NCBI GenBank assembly: GCA_037139095.1
Contig: JBAXHD010000028.1
Location: 1 to 36,416, forward strand
Source: WLMZ01 sp037139095
GTDB taxonomy: Bacteria > Actinomycetota > Acidimicrobiia > Acidimicrobiales > Ilumatobacteraceae
Length of the DNA stretch: 36,416 nt
Direction of reading: 5' to 3'
How positions within the stretch are numbered: the stretch's first letter is position 1; each line of letters opens with the position of its first letter. The translations under genes were made by a program, and so were the position numbers. Positions 1-7,741 of this stretch are shown here, in pieces. A model generated the notes under the pieces. That model was not told the origin of the DNA. It saw only the letters and a program-made list of their open reading frames with translations, and searched no databases.

Positions 1-245
1 CCGTCGCTCCAAGAGATTGAGATTCCCCATGCGCCTGCGAACTCGGCGTTGCTGATGGCGATGTTTGTGGGATGTCCGGGGCGCGGCCACGCGTCGTCGC
101 CGCGCTCACGGAATCCTCGGCACGTTGCACATGGGCATGCGGCGCGCAGATCGCCGACCGCGAAGATGCACACAATGCCGTCGTCGAATGAGATGGTCAC
201 GCTTTCGCCGCGCTCGATGCTCACGTCGGTTACTGCTGGGGTCAT
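1..245 (-). CDS. DUF971 (GBBH-like N-terminal domain) protein, partial
   Basis: The reading frame runs from ATG at 245 off the left edge (81 codons seen, no stop). An LRAACPCATCRGF segment near residues 33-45 followed by a W-P-R-P-G-H-P stretch, and a GxWGISISWSDG segment at 73-81, match the DUF971 fold, which is also the N-terminal domain of gamma-butyrobetaine hydroxylase. The CPCATC cysteines suggest metal binding, as proposed for this family. Stand-alone DUF971 proteins have no firmly established function; some are linked to Mrp/ApbC iron-sulfur proteins. An AAGGA ribosome site (254-258) lies 8 nt before the ATG. The gene starts 24 nt after the membrane protein upstream and probably shares its transcript. 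The family call is from motif memory only. Confidence 0.75.
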   Translation of the reverse strand, partial: MTPAVTDVSIERGESVTISFDDGIVCIFAVGDLRAACPCATCRGFRERGDDAWPRPGHPTNIAISNAEFAGAWGISISWSD

Positions 246-269
246 TGGTGAGGTCCTTGTTGAAGAGAG

Positions 270-923
270 CTAGGCGCGGGTCAGCGTGTCGATGAGCACT
301 GCGCCGATAACGAACAGAATGATGCATCCGTTGTAGGCGGTGTGGGCGCGAGCGGATTCGAGAGTTGCGTGTTCCGTCGAAGGCAAGGCTCGGTACGAAC
401 GTAGATAGGCGAACATGAAATACGCGCCACCAATACTGAGCGCCAATGCTGTGCCGATTGGAATGCCGATCACGGCGTGAATCAGACCGAACTGCACGAT
501 CTTGAGGGCGCGTTGGCGCGTGGTCCAGTGCTCGGCACCGCTGCGAAACATTCGTTCTTCGGCATAGGCAAACAGCGGTAGCGCCGGCACGAGCATGACC
601 ATGAACACGGCCGGAACCAGCCACTCCCAAACGGTGCCGCTGGTTGACGCGTTCGATCCGAATACGGGGTTACCTTCGCCACCGAGAGCGCTCCACCAAC
701 CCCACTGCATTCCGGGAATTCGCGTGAGCGCCGTGGCCGCAATGATGACTGCGGTGAGTACGAACGGAACGGGCCACACATGGCGCCAACGAATGCCGCG
801 CACGATTCGAACGATGAGATCGCGGCCGTCGCGAGCCATAGAGCGACGCAGGCCAGTGACAAGGCGTGAGCCCACAAACGCAAGTACGGCAACCGTGAGA
901 ATGTTGCCTGCTGGTCCGTTCAC
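270..923 (-). CDS. CPBP-type intramembrane protease candidate
   Basis: This 217-aa integral membrane protein has hydrophobic segments near residues 7-24, 51-68, 100-120, 143-173 and 197-213. Three patterns match the CPBP (CAAX protease and bacteriocin-processing, Rce1-like) family: EERMFR at 122-127 (EExxxR), FGLIH at 145-149 (FxxxH), and HTAYN at 194-198 (HxxxN/B). These are the metalloprotease active-site motifs. If the assignment holds, it is a membrane-embedded endopeptidase of unknown substrate. The GTG start at 923 is 6 nt after a TACACT box, which suits a leaderless start. DUF971 follows after 24 nt. The overall similarity to CPBP proteins is moderate, and a non-catalytic membrane protein is possible. 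Confidence 0.65.
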   Translation of the reverse strand: MNGPAGNILTVAVLAFVGSRLVTGLRRSMARDGRDLIVRIVRGIRWRHVWPVPFVLTAVIIAATALTRIPGMQWGWWSALGGEGNPVFGSNASTSGTVWEWLVPAVFMVMLVPALPLFAYAEERMFRSGAEHWTTRQRALKIVQFGLIHAVIGIPIGTALALSIGGAYFMFAYLRSYRALPSTEHATLESARAHTAYNGCIILFVIGAVLIDTLTRA

Positions 924-929
924 ACGCTG

Positions 930-935
930 AGTGTA
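930..935 (-). promoter_or_regulatory. -10 box of leaderless type for the CPBP gene
   Basis: TACACT on the minus strand, 6 nt before the GTG at 923. No Shine-Dalgarno sequence is visible, so transcription may begin at the start codon. Confidence 0.45.
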
Positions 936-986
936 CGCAGCGGCCGTCTAGCTACAGTCGAAACACCGACACGAGGGGAGCCGCTA

Positions 987-2318
987 ATGGCATGGGATTT
1001 TGAGACCGAGCCAGAGTTCGAAGCCAAGCTTGAGTGGATGCGTCGTTTTGTGCGCGAAGAGATCATTCCGCTTGAGACGCTCGCTCACGAATTTCGCCAG
1101 CCCGGCGGTCGCGAGGTGTTCGCAAAGATCGTCGCACCCCTCAAAGAGCAAGTGAAGGCGCAGGGGTTGTGGGCCGCCCACCTTCCGCCCGATATGGGCG
1201 GCATGGGTTTTGGCCAAGTGCGCCTTGGGCTGATGCACGAAATCCTTGGTCAGTGCGCGTTCGCTCCAAGCGTGTTCGGCAACAACGCACCCGATAGCGG
1301 CAACGCCGAGTTGCTCTCGGTGGGCGGCACGCCCGAGCAGCGCGAGCAGTGGATGAAGCCGCTGCTGGCCGGCACGATGCGCAGCTGTTTCAGCATGACC
1401 GAACCGGGTGCTGGCGCCGACCCCACGCTGCTCACCACCAGCGCGATGCGCGATGGCGACGAATGGGTGATCAACGGCCACAAGTGGTTTTCATCGAATG
1501 CATCGATCAGCGATTTCTTGATCGTGATGTGCAAGACAGGCGACTCAGAGCACGGCGCGTACAAGGCCTACTCAATGATCATCGTGCCAACTCGCACCCC
1601 CGGCGTGAACATCGTTCGCGATGTGCCAACGATGGGTGAGCCCGACCACAAGACCGGCGAGCCGGGCGGTCACGCCGAGATCTTGTACGAGAACGTGCGC
1701 GTGCCCTTCGACAATGTTGTGGGCGGCGAGGCGGGCATTGGTCAAGGTTTCGCTTTGGCTCAAAAGCGACTTGGGCCGGGCCGCATCCACCACGCCATGC
1801 GTTGGTTAGGGCAGAGCCAGCGGGCGTTCGACATGCTCTGCGAGCGTGCGCTCACCCGGTACTCGCACGGCAGCATCCTGGCCGAGAAGCAGATGATCCA
1901 AGACTGGATCGCCGAGAGCCACGCCGAGATGCAGGCCGCTCGACTGCTCACGCTTCAGGCGGCGTGGAAGATGGACCAGCTGCACGCGCAGGGCAAGCAT
2001 CACAGTGATGCGCGCATCGAGATTGGTGTCATCAAGTTCTGGGGCGCCAAGGTGCTCTACAACGTGATCGACCGTGCCATTCAGATTCATGGCAGCCTCG
2101 GCTACACAACCGACTTGCCCCTTGAGGCGATGTATCGCGCAGCGCGCGCCGCGCGTATTTACGACGGTCCCGACGAGGTGCACAAGGTCACCGTGGCGCG
2201 TCAGTTACTGAAGCGTTACCGCGCATCAGATCCATCGCTCGAGCACATTCCTACGCGTCGCCTTGCGGCACAAGAAAAGTTTGCGTCGTATCTCGACGAG
2301 ATCGCCGCGAACCAGTGA
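987..2318 (+). CDS. Acyl-CoA dehydrogenase (ACAD10/11-like)
   Basis: This 443-aa FAD flavoprotein would catalyse alpha,beta-dehydrogenation of an acyl-CoA in beta-oxidation and pass electrons to ETF. It has the three-part ACAD layout: a helical N-terminal domain, a mid beta-domain containing CFSMTEPGAGADP (near residues 133-145), and a C-terminal helical domain with the HGSLGYTTDLPLEAMYR segment. Near residues 392-399 it reads YDGPDEVH, the form typical of ACAD10/11-type enzymes, where most short-chain ACADs have YEGT. The ATG is preceded by GAGGGGAG (973-980) with a 6-nt gap, one of the clearest ribosome sites in the window. It stands alone, divergent from the CPBP gene and convergent with the GGDEF-EAL gene. 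The substrate is unknown. Confidence 0.9.
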   Translation: MAWDFETEPEFEAKLEWMRRFVREEIIPLETLAHEFRQPGGREVFAKIVAPLKEQVKAQGLWAAHLPPDMGGMGFGQVRLGLMHEILGQCAFAPSVFGNNAPDSGNAELLSVGGTPEQREQWMKPLLAGTMRSCFSMTEPGAGADPTLLTTSAMRDGDEWVINGHKWFSSNASISDFLIVMCKTGDSEHGAYKAYSMIIVPTRTPGVNIVRDVPTMGEPDHKTGEPGGHAEILYENVRVPFDNVVGGEAGIGQGFALAQKRLGPGRIHHAMRWLGQSQRAFDMLCERALTRYSHGSILAEKQMIQDWIAESHAEMQAARLLTLQAAWKMDQLHAQGKHHSDARIEIGVIKFWGAKVLYNVIDRAIQIHGSLGYTTDLPLEAMYRAARAARIYDGPDEVHKVTVARQLLKRYRASDPSLEHIPTRRLAAQEKFASYLDEIAANQ

Positions 2319-2337
2319 CCAACTCGTTACATGCTGC

Positions 2338-4377
2338 CTAGTGGGTGCGGGCGCGGGCCGAGGCTGCAAATGATTCGGCTGTCACCGGCTCGCCAAGCAA
2401 GAAGCCTTGGGCCATATCGCAGCCGAGCATCTTGAGTCGGTGCAACTGATCAGGAGCGGTGACCCATTCGGCCACGACCTCCATGTCGAGCGCGTGCGCG
2501 AGCTGAATGATGGAGCGCACGATGGGGTCGTTGTCGCCATCGGCTCCAAGGCTTGAGGCGATTGACCCGTCGAGCTTGAGCACATCGGCGCGGTAGTCGC
2601 GAAGCGCGGTAAGCGATGATGCTCCCGTGCCGAAGCTGTCGAGGGCAATGCTGACACCAAAGCGACGCAAGGTTGCCAAGGCGCGCATTGTGGTGGGCTG
2701 GTCGGCATAGAGGGTGTTCTCGTCGAAGTCGAGCGTGAGTTGCTTTGGCAGCAGATCGAGTTCGCGTACCGAGGCAATGACTCGTTCAACAAACGCACCT
2801 TCGCTCATCTGGCGACCGCTCACGTTCACGTGCACGCTGAAATTGCGCTCGACCAAATCGGCATCGAGCCATGCGCGGGCATCGCGGCATGCCTGACGGA
2901 TGACCCAGTCGCCCATTGGCAGAATCGAGCCGCTTTCCTCGGCGATGGACACGAAGTCGCGAGGCATCAACAAACCGCGCTCAGGGTGGTGCCAACGAAG
3001 CAATGCCTCTGCGCCCACCATGCGTCCGGTGTGAGTCGAGATGATTGGCTGATATGCCAAGCGCAGCTGATCTCCGGCCATCGACTTCTCGAGAGCGATC
3101 GAGAGTTGCTTGCGTTCGTGGGCGGCTGTGCCCATTGCCTCGGTGAAGAGTTCACAGCGCGAGCGGCCACGATGCTTGGCCCGGTACATGGCGGTGTCGG
3201 CGTTGCGCAACAGCGCCAAGGCTTCATCGCCAGGCGTGCCCGTGAGGGGCATCGAGGGATGCGATAACGCGATGCCGATGCTGACGCTGAGATCTACCTC
3301 GACACCGTTGAGCATCAGCTTTCCGCTGAGTGCCTGGCTCACACGTTCGGCGACTTCGACTGAGGTTTGCTCGTCGATGCCGCCCTCGCACATGACGACG
3401 AACTCGTCGCCGCCAATACGGGCGATGACATCGGCCGGGCGCGTGGCCGAAGCGAGCCGGCTGGCGATTGATGCGAGCAGCAAGTCGCCTACGTCGTGAC
3501 CGGCGTTGTCGTTGACATCTTTGAGACGGTCGAGGTCTACGAACAACACGGCGATCTGTTGATCTTGATACCGGCCACGGTTGAGCGCGTCGGCGAGAGT
3601 TCGCAGCAACAGCATTCGGTTGGGGAGCCCGGTGAGTGGGTCGTGTGTGGCCTGATGGGCAAGCTCGGCCTGCAGTTGCTTGTTCGCGGTGACATCGCGA
3701 ATCTGCGAGGCCCAATACTCGATGGCACCATCGCTGGCGCGTTGCACATAGACGGTCACGCTGAGCGTGCGGGCCAGACCGTCGACTCCGCGATAGACCA
3801 CCTCGCCGTTCCAGTCTCCGCTGGTTGGGTTGGCCAAAATCTCGCGAGGGATTTGATCGCGCAAGGTCTGCAGCAAGCCGCGCATGGCGGGCTCGCGAAC
3901 GAGGTCGACTGCGTCGTCGACACCGAACAGTTTGCGAGCCGCGGCATTCGTGAACGTTGGCGAGCCGTGGCGATCGATGATGAGGATCGCGTCTGGGCTC
4001 ACGCTGAGCAGCCCGGTGAGCCGTTGGCTCAGCTGACGCTGGTTCTGCTCTTCGCTGATGTCGGTGACGCAGCCGGCGTAGCCCACGTGCTGCGCAAAGA
4101 GATCGCGCTTTGGTGTCGCGTCGAGTCGAAGCCAGACCAGCTTGCCCTGAGTGGTCCACACGCGAAAGACAGTGGTAACCGGTTCGTCGATCTCACGTCG
4201 GCGCGACCACGCGAGTTCGGCTGCAGCCCTGTCGCCAGGGTGAGCGTTTGCCCAAGGTGCAGCACCAATCGGAACGGCGCCTCCGCTGAGGGCGAGCGCG
4301 CGAAACGACTCGTCTGCAGAGACGAGGCGACCAAGAAGGTCTGTTTCGAACATCCCGACCGGGAGTGCATTGATCAC
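2338..4377 (-). CDS. PAS-PAS-GGDEF-EAL cyclic-di-GMP signalling protein
   Basis: A cytosolic sensor and diguanylate cyclase. Numbering is from the longest frame (TTG at 4419, 693 aa). PAS domains cover roughly 17-125 and 134-245, GGDEF 252-425, EAL 437-690. The cyclase motif GGDEF (336-340) is intact, and RPAD (327-330) sits exactly 5 residues before it, forming the inhibitory I-site. The EAL part keeps EALLRW (471-476) and NVSGRQ, but the usual DDFGTG is DSFGTG (594-599) and the usual EGVE is EWVT (651-654). A metal-binding Asp and a conserved Glu are therefore missing, so phosphodiesterase activity is doubtful. I prefer the GTG at 4377 (residue 15) because an AGGA site precedes it; the TTG has no ribosome site. 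No transmembrane segment is seen. Confidence 0.9.
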   Translation of the reverse strand: MINALPVGMFETDLLGRLVSADESFRALALSGGAVPIGAAPWANAHPGDRAAAELAWSRRREIDEPVTTVFRVWTTQGKLVWLRLDATPKRDLFAQHVGYAGCVTDISEEQNQRQLSQRLTGLLSVSPDAILIIDRHGSPTFTNAAARKLFGVDDAVDLVREPAMRGLLQTLRDQIPREILANPTSGDWNGEVVYRGVDGLARTLSVTVYVQRASDGAIEYWASQIRDVTANKQLQAELAHQATHDPLTGLPNRMLLLRTLADALNRGRYQDQQIAVLFVDLDRLKDVNDNAGHDVGDLLLASIASRLASATRPADVIARIGGDEFVVMCEGGIDEQTSVEVAERVSQALSGKLMLNGVEVDLSVSIGIALSHPSMPLTGTPGDEALALLRNADTAMYRAKHRGRSRCELFTEAMGTAAHERKQLSIALEKSMAGDQLRLAYQPIISTHTGRMVGAEALLRWHHPERGLLMPRDFVSIAEESGSILPMGDWVIRQACRDARAWLDADLVERNFSVHVNVSGRQMSEGAFVERVIASVRELDLLPKQLTLDFDENTLYADQPTTMRALATLRRFGVSIALDSFGTGASSLTALRDYRADVLKLDGSIASSLGADGDNDPIVRSIIQLAHALDMEVVAEWVTAPDQLHRLKMLGCDMAQGFLLGEPVTAESFAASARARTH

Positions 4378-4383
4378 GTGAAA

Positions 4384-4389
4384 TTCCTG
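4384..4389 (-). promoter_or_regulatory. Ribosome binding site deciding the GGDEF-EAL start
   Basis: CAGGAA on the minus strand, 6 nt before GTG 4377. It favours this start over the upstream in-frame TTG at 4419, which lacks any purine-rich site. Confidence 0.5.
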
Positions 4390-4448
4390 TCCCGCTTTAC
4401 CGTTGGTTCTTTCTAACAAATCATCGACCGTGGTGGCTCAAGTTTCCG

Positions 4449-5117
4449 TCAAGGTGTGGTGTACACACCAGTGAGTTGAGCCGCCAACAGCGATGAGTTA
4501 TCGATGACCGTCATGATGTCAGCCGACGGCGAACCGGTTGGCAGATCGATCTGTTGATCGAGGGCGTACAACGTGAATCGATAGTGATGCGTTGTGCCCT
4601 TCGGCGGACACGGGGGAGTCCACCCAACACTGGGAACAGCCGCTGTGCTGGCACCGTTGGTGCCTTCGATTGCTCCAACCGGCACGTCGTCGGAGGGCAC
4701 TCCGAATGTGCTCGGACTGATATTCGCGATCACCCAATGTACGAAGTTGTTGGCATCGAGGTCGGTGACGACCAGCGCTAGCGAGGTCGTATCGGCTGGC
4801 ACGCCGGTCCAACTGAACGGTGGAGACACCCCCGCCGCTGAACACGTAAAGCGCGCATCGAGGAAGTCGCCGTCGGTTGGGATCGCTGGTGTTCGGAGCG
4901 TGAAATCCTCGGCCGGAAGTTCTGCCGAGGACTCATCTGAAGCGGCAGGCTGCAGCGTGTCATCGAGCACGGTGGTTGTCGTAGATGCGGTGAACACGCT
5001 TGCGTTCTGCGACGGGTCCGCTGGACGAAGCGTGCGGCCGTCAGATCGACAGGCGCTGAACGCGCTCAGTGCCAACACGCACCCGACAGATGAGATGAGG
5101 ATTCGCTGGAGACGCAC
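4449..5117 (-). CDS. YbhB/YbcL-type PEBP (Raf-kinase-inhibitor-like) lipoprotein
   Basis: A 222-aa exported protein. The N-terminus has basic residues, a hydrophobic stretch and a Cys at 23 (LSAFSAC), an acceptable but not ideal lipobox. A Ser/Thr-rich linker runs to about residue 70. The remainder is a bacterial PEBP fold: FTCSAAGVSPPFSW (90-103), VVTDLDANNFVHWVIANI (116-133), GWTPPCPPKGTTHHYRFTLYALD (165-187). Bacterial PEBP proteins bind small anionic ligands in the pocket formed by the D-x-D and HW segments; their physiological role is poorly known. The GTG start is 8 nt after TAGGCT. The GGDEF-EAL gene follows on the same strand, so this could be a surface ligand binder co-expressed with a c-di-GMP enzyme, which is inference only. 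Confidence 0.85.
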   Translation of the reverse strand: MRLQRILISSVGCVLALSAFSACRSDGRTLRPADPSQNASVFTASTTTTVLDDTLQPAASDESSAELPAEDFTLRTPAIPTDGDFLDARFTCSAAGVSPPFSWTGVPADTTSLALVVTDLDANNFVHWVIANISPSTFGVPSDDVPVGAIEGTNGASTAAVPSVGWTPPCPPKGTTHHYRFTLYALDQQIDLPTGSPSADIMTVIDNSSLLAAQLTGVYTTP

Positions 5118-5125
5118 AAGTCACG

Positions 5126-5131
5126 AGCCTA
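5126..5131 (-). promoter_or_regulatory. -10 box of leaderless type for the PEBP lipoprotein
   Basis: TAGGCT on the minus strand, 8 nt before GTG 5117. It faces away from the mca-type -10 box at 5164-5169, forming a compact divergent promoter. Confidence 0.45.
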
Positions 5132-5163
5132 GGTGTTCGAGCATTGCTGGATCGTGCAGCCTG

Positions 5164-5169
5164 TAGCGT
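5164..5169 (+). promoter_or_regulatory. -10 box of leaderless type for the Mca-like gene
   Basis: TAGCGT, 7 nt before GTG 5177. There is no ribosome site between. It supports GTG 5177 over the upstream in-frame TTG at 5144. Confidence 0.5.
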
Positions 5170-5176
5170 TGCCCCC

Positions 5177-6094
5177 GTGTCTGTACACCGCCGCTGCATC
5201 TTGACGGTCCACGCCCACCCCGACGACGAAGCCTCAAAGGGCGCGCCCACGCTGGCCAAATATCGCGCTGAAGGGGTGCATACCGTGTTGGTGTGTTGCA
5301 CCGGCGGCGAAGAAGGCGACCTGCAAAACCCACGTCTACGTGAACCTGGTCAACCGTTTCATGGCCTGACGCCCGAAGAAGAAAAGCTGAAGATGGCCGA
5401 ACTTCGGCCGGTCGAACTCGCCGAGTCGGCGGCAATCATTGGCTTCGAAGAAGTGGTCATGCTTGGCTACCGCGACTCGGGCATGGTCGACACCGAAGCA
5501 AATGCTCATCCCGAGTCGTTTCACATGGCACCTATCGACGATGCGGTGGGTCGTTTAGTGGGCACCATTCGCCGCACCCGGCCGCAAGTGATCATCACCT
5601 ACAGCGACGATCACAGTGGCTACCCACATCCCGATCATGTGAAGGTGCACGACATCTCAATCGTTGCCTTCGAACGCGCCGGCGATCCCAATTGGTATCC
5701 AGAGCATGGCGAGCCATTTCAGCCAGCGAAGATGTATTACACGTTGTGGTCCAAGGCCCGGCTGATCGCGGTGCACGACGCCATGTTGCGCCTTCGCGGA
5801 TCATCACCCTATGACGATCGTTGGTTCAACCGCGTGGGGCAAGACGAGCGCATTACTACCCGCCTTGAGGTGGGCGAGTACTTGTGGGCGCGCTCGGGCG
5901 CTTTGCTAGCGCACGCAACCCAGGTGAACCCCGACGAGCCGTTCTGGTTCGGGCTCTCCGACGAAGAACTCGCCGAGGTGTATCCCTACGAAGACTGGGT
6001 GCTGGCCCACTCGCACGTTGGTTACGTGCCCGAAGGGATTATTGAAGAAGACCTGTTCGCTGGCATCGAGATTGCGGCCGAGGCTCACCAGTGA
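5177..6094 (+). CDS. mca: Mycothiol S-conjugate amidase-like (LmbE family)
   Basis: A zinc hydrolase of the LmbE/PIG-L family (305 aa from this start). Mca cleaves mycothiol S-conjugates of toxins and drugs into a mercapturic acid, which is exported, and GlcN-Ins, which is recycled; its paralogue MshB deacetylates the mycothiol precursor. HAHPDDE at 12-18 gives the first zinc ligands and HPDH at 151-154 a later one. The length and the C-terminal part (YDDRWFNRV, then a TRLEVGEYLWARSGALLAHATQ region and FWFGLSDEE) fit Mca better than MshB, but I cannot exclude MshB or another LmbE hydrolase. The stop overlaps the next gene by 4 nt (GTGA). The gene implies a mycothiol-producing host. Confidence 0.8.
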   Translation: MSVHRRCILTVHAHPDDEASKGAPTLAKYRAEGVHTVLVCCTGGEEGDLQNPRLREPGQPFHGLTPEEEKLKMAELRPVELAESAAIIGFEEVVMLGYRDSGMVDTEANAHPESFHMAPIDDAVGRLVGTIRRTRPQVIITYSDDHSGYPHPDHVKVHDISIVAFERAGDPNWYPEHGEPFQPAKMYYTLWSKARLIAVHDAMLRLRGSSPYDDRWFNRVGQDERITTRLEVGEYLWARSGALLAHATQVNPDEPFWFGLSDEELAEVYPYEDWVLAHSHVGYVPEGIIEEDLFAGIEIAAEAHQ

Positions 6095-6330
6095 GCGACA
6101 CCGCTGTCACCGTGCAATATCGGGTGGTCTTCGCCAAGAAGGACGAAGTAGCCGATGGTCCCGACGACGCCGCATTGGTGGTGTCGGTAGGTGTCGCCGA
6201 TGTGGGCCTGGATCCAACGGTGGCGTTCATGCAGGGCAAGCTCAAAGCCGCCGGACCCACCGGCGCGTTGTTCGACCTACTCAAGTCGGGTGCGATGCCA
6301 GCGGTGCTGGCCAAGCTGAGTGCTCGCTAG
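6091..6330 (+). CDS. Short SCP2-like (sterol carrier) protein
   Basis: A 79-aa protein. The stretch DPTVAFMQGKLKAAGPTGALFDLL (about 41-64) is characteristic of SCP2 lipid-binding domains, which carry acyl chains or sterols in a hydrophobic tunnel. Full SCP2 domains are near 100 residues or more, so this one is short and may be a minimal form. The GTG start overlaps the stop of the Mca-like gene (GTGA), which predicts translational coupling and a shared role, though none is known to me. Its TAG stop (6328-6330) interlocks with the stop of the convergent deacetylase gene. Confidence 0.7.
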   Translation: MSDTAVTVQYRVVFAKKDEVADGPDDAALVVSVGVADVGLDPTVAFMQGKLKAAGPTGALFDLLKSGAMPAVLAKLSAR

Positions 6331-7163
6331 CGAGAGCGCATTGCTTCTCGGAGTTGGCGGTAGCCAATCACCGTTGCGCCGGTGGCACTGAGCAGATCGC
6401 GAATGCTGTGGTCGGTGGTGACCAACGCGAGGTCGTCGATCCAGCCTTGAGCAGTATCGGAGATGGCCCGCACTTCGGGAGTGTCGACCACTGGTTGCAC
6501 GTGAATCTCGGTGACGCCAGGTTGCAGATTGCTGAGCGCCTCGATGAACCGCTCGCGACTTCCTGAGCGCCAGTCGTGGTTGAAGTGATCGGGGAACACC
6601 ACGCCTTCTTCGGCGGCGAGGTCGCGAAACGGGAAACCGGCTTGATCTTTGGTGATGGTAGAGGGCAGCCGAATGGGTAGCTGGAACTCGACGGCGAGCT
6701 CGAGGTAGACATCGAAGAACTCGGGCCGCAACGTGATGGCCGTGAGGTGTGGAGCGAGGTGGGTGACATCGATACCCCACGCCAGGGCGCGCTCGATTTG
6801 GGCGCGGCATTCGCGAAGAACTTCGGCTGGATCGGCGTGTTCCCACAGATCGTCGACGGTGCGAGGAAAGCCGGCCTCGCCGCTGAGCAACGATGGCGCA
6901 TGGGTGATAGGACCCCAGCGGTAGGCGGGGTGCTCGCAGTTCAGCGTGAGGTGCACACCGATGTCGTCGGTTGGCAGGTAACGCAAGGCCGCATCGCGAG
7001 CCCATGGCGCTGGCACCATCAGCGACGCGCACGACGCAATGCCGGTGCGTAACGCGAGGTACACACCGTCGTTCGCGGCGTGGCAGGAACCGAGGTCGTC
7101 ACACGAAATGATGACGAGACGATCGGTGCTGCTGTGCCCAAGTCGTTCGGCGAGAGTGCTCAT
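6327..7163 (-). CDS. YdjC/ChbG-family carbohydrate deacetylase
   Basis: A 278-aa protein of the YdjC (ChbG/HpnK) family, metal-dependent deacetylases of acetylated sugars such as chitooligosaccharides or hopanoid-linked glucosamine. Family marks are CDDLG at 21-25 (paired Asp), GVHLTLN at 69-75, and THLAPH at 134-139, in place of the more usual HxDxH. The ATG at 7163 lies 8 nt after TAGCGT, which overlaps the stop codon of the nuclease gene upstream. The deacetylase can thus be transcribed alone or with the nuclease. The same frame stays open upstream to 7457 but overlaps the nuclease gene and lacks family similarity there. The substrate cannot be told. Confidence 0.85.
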   Translation of the reverse strand: MSTLAERLGHSSTDRLVIISCDDLGSCHAANDGVYLALRTGIASCASLMVPAPWARDAALRYLPTDDIGVHLTLNCEHPAYRWGPITHAPSLLSGEAGFPRTVDDLWEHADPAEVLRECRAQIERALAWGIDVTHLAPHLTAITLRPEFFDVYLELAVEFQLPIRLPSTITKDQAGFPFRDLAAEEGVVFPDHFNHDWRSGSRERFIEALSNLQPGVTEIHVQPVVDTPEVRAISDTAQGWIDDLALVTTDHSIRDLLSATGATVIGYRQLREAMRSR

Positions 7164-7171
7164 GAGCTGCG

Positions 7172-7177
7172 ACGCTA
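7172..7177 (-). promoter_or_regulatory. -10 box overlapping the nuclease stop codon
   Basis: TAGCGT on the minus strand, 8 nt before ATG 7163. Its first three bases are the TAG stop of the upstream nuclease gene (7175-7177). This suggests an internal leaderless promoter. Confidence 0.4.
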
Positions 7178-7681
7178 CCCGCTGCAAGCGGCCCACAGGC
7201 CCAGATTCGCTGCCTCGGCTTCGCGGGCAGCGCGAACGAAATCGGAGGCGAAGGCATTGTTGGGTGCGATGGTGAGCGGCCGGGCGTAGCCCAGTCGGGC
7301 GAGTTCGAGGTTCACGAACAGGCCATCGCTGGAGCGATAGATATAGCCAAGCAGTCGTCCGTACTTGTCGCGGGCCTCGACATCGCGTCGCACGAGCACC
7401 GATGTTCCGGGGGTGAGCAGGTGCTTGGTGAAGTCGCTTGCCTCGGGGCCAAAGCACTGAATCGGAGTGTTTGGCTTTTTGGTCTCGGGTGTATCGATGC
7501 CGATAAGACGAACACGTTCGCTTTGGTTACCGAAACGAAGGTCGACAGTATCGCCATCGATAACGCGCACCACTACGGCGTTGGTGTCATCGAGATGGGG
7601 GGTGGTAGTTGGCGCCGCAGGGTGAGCCCCCTGAGCGCATGCAGCGGCCAATACCACGAGCCAGCCATGCCACAGCTTCAT
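7175..7681 (-). CDS. Secreted thermonuclease-like (SNase) protein
   Basis: A 168-aa exported nuclease of the staphylococcal nuclease fold, which cuts DNA and RNA with calcium. The N-terminus (MKLWHGWLVVLAAACAQG) is a signal peptide, and Cys15 after LAAA may be lipidated. Catalytic residues are recognisable: DGDT at 42-45, RLIGIDTPE at 58-66 (Arg58, Asp63, Glu66) and DKYGR at 105-109 (Arg109). The ATG at 7681 is chosen because the signal peptide begins there; the frame is open 10 codons further up. A weak TAGACA lies 7 nt before it. Likely roles are nucleic-acid scavenging or envelope DNA turnover. Confidence 0.88.
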   Translation of the reverse strand: MKLWHGWLVVLAAACAQGAHPAAPTTTPHLDDTNAVVVRVIDGDTVDLRFGNQSERVRLIGIDTPETKKPNTPIQCFGPEASDFTKHLLTPGTSVLVRRDVEARDKYGRLLGYIYRSSDGLFVNLELARLGYARPLTIAPNNAFASDFVRAAREAEAANLGLWAACSG

Positions 7682-7718
7682 AGCGCTATGTCTACCGGAT
7701 GGGTGCGACAACGGCTCG

Positions 7719-7735
7719 CGGCGCCAATGGCGCCG
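7719..7735 (-). terminator. Hairpin between thiolase and nuclease genes
   Basis: A perfect 7-bp stem, CGGCGCC / GGCGCCG with loop AAT, just after the thiolase stop. There is no T-run on either side, so it may slow polymerase or protect an mRNA end but is not a classic intrinsic terminator. Confidence 0.35.
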
Positions 7736-7741
7736 ATGAAT

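Noticed and set aside
3224..4416. Long open frames on both strands overlapping the PAS-GGDEF region
   Set aside because: They are shadows of the GGDEF-EAL gene; the translated sequences are Arg-rich or featureless.
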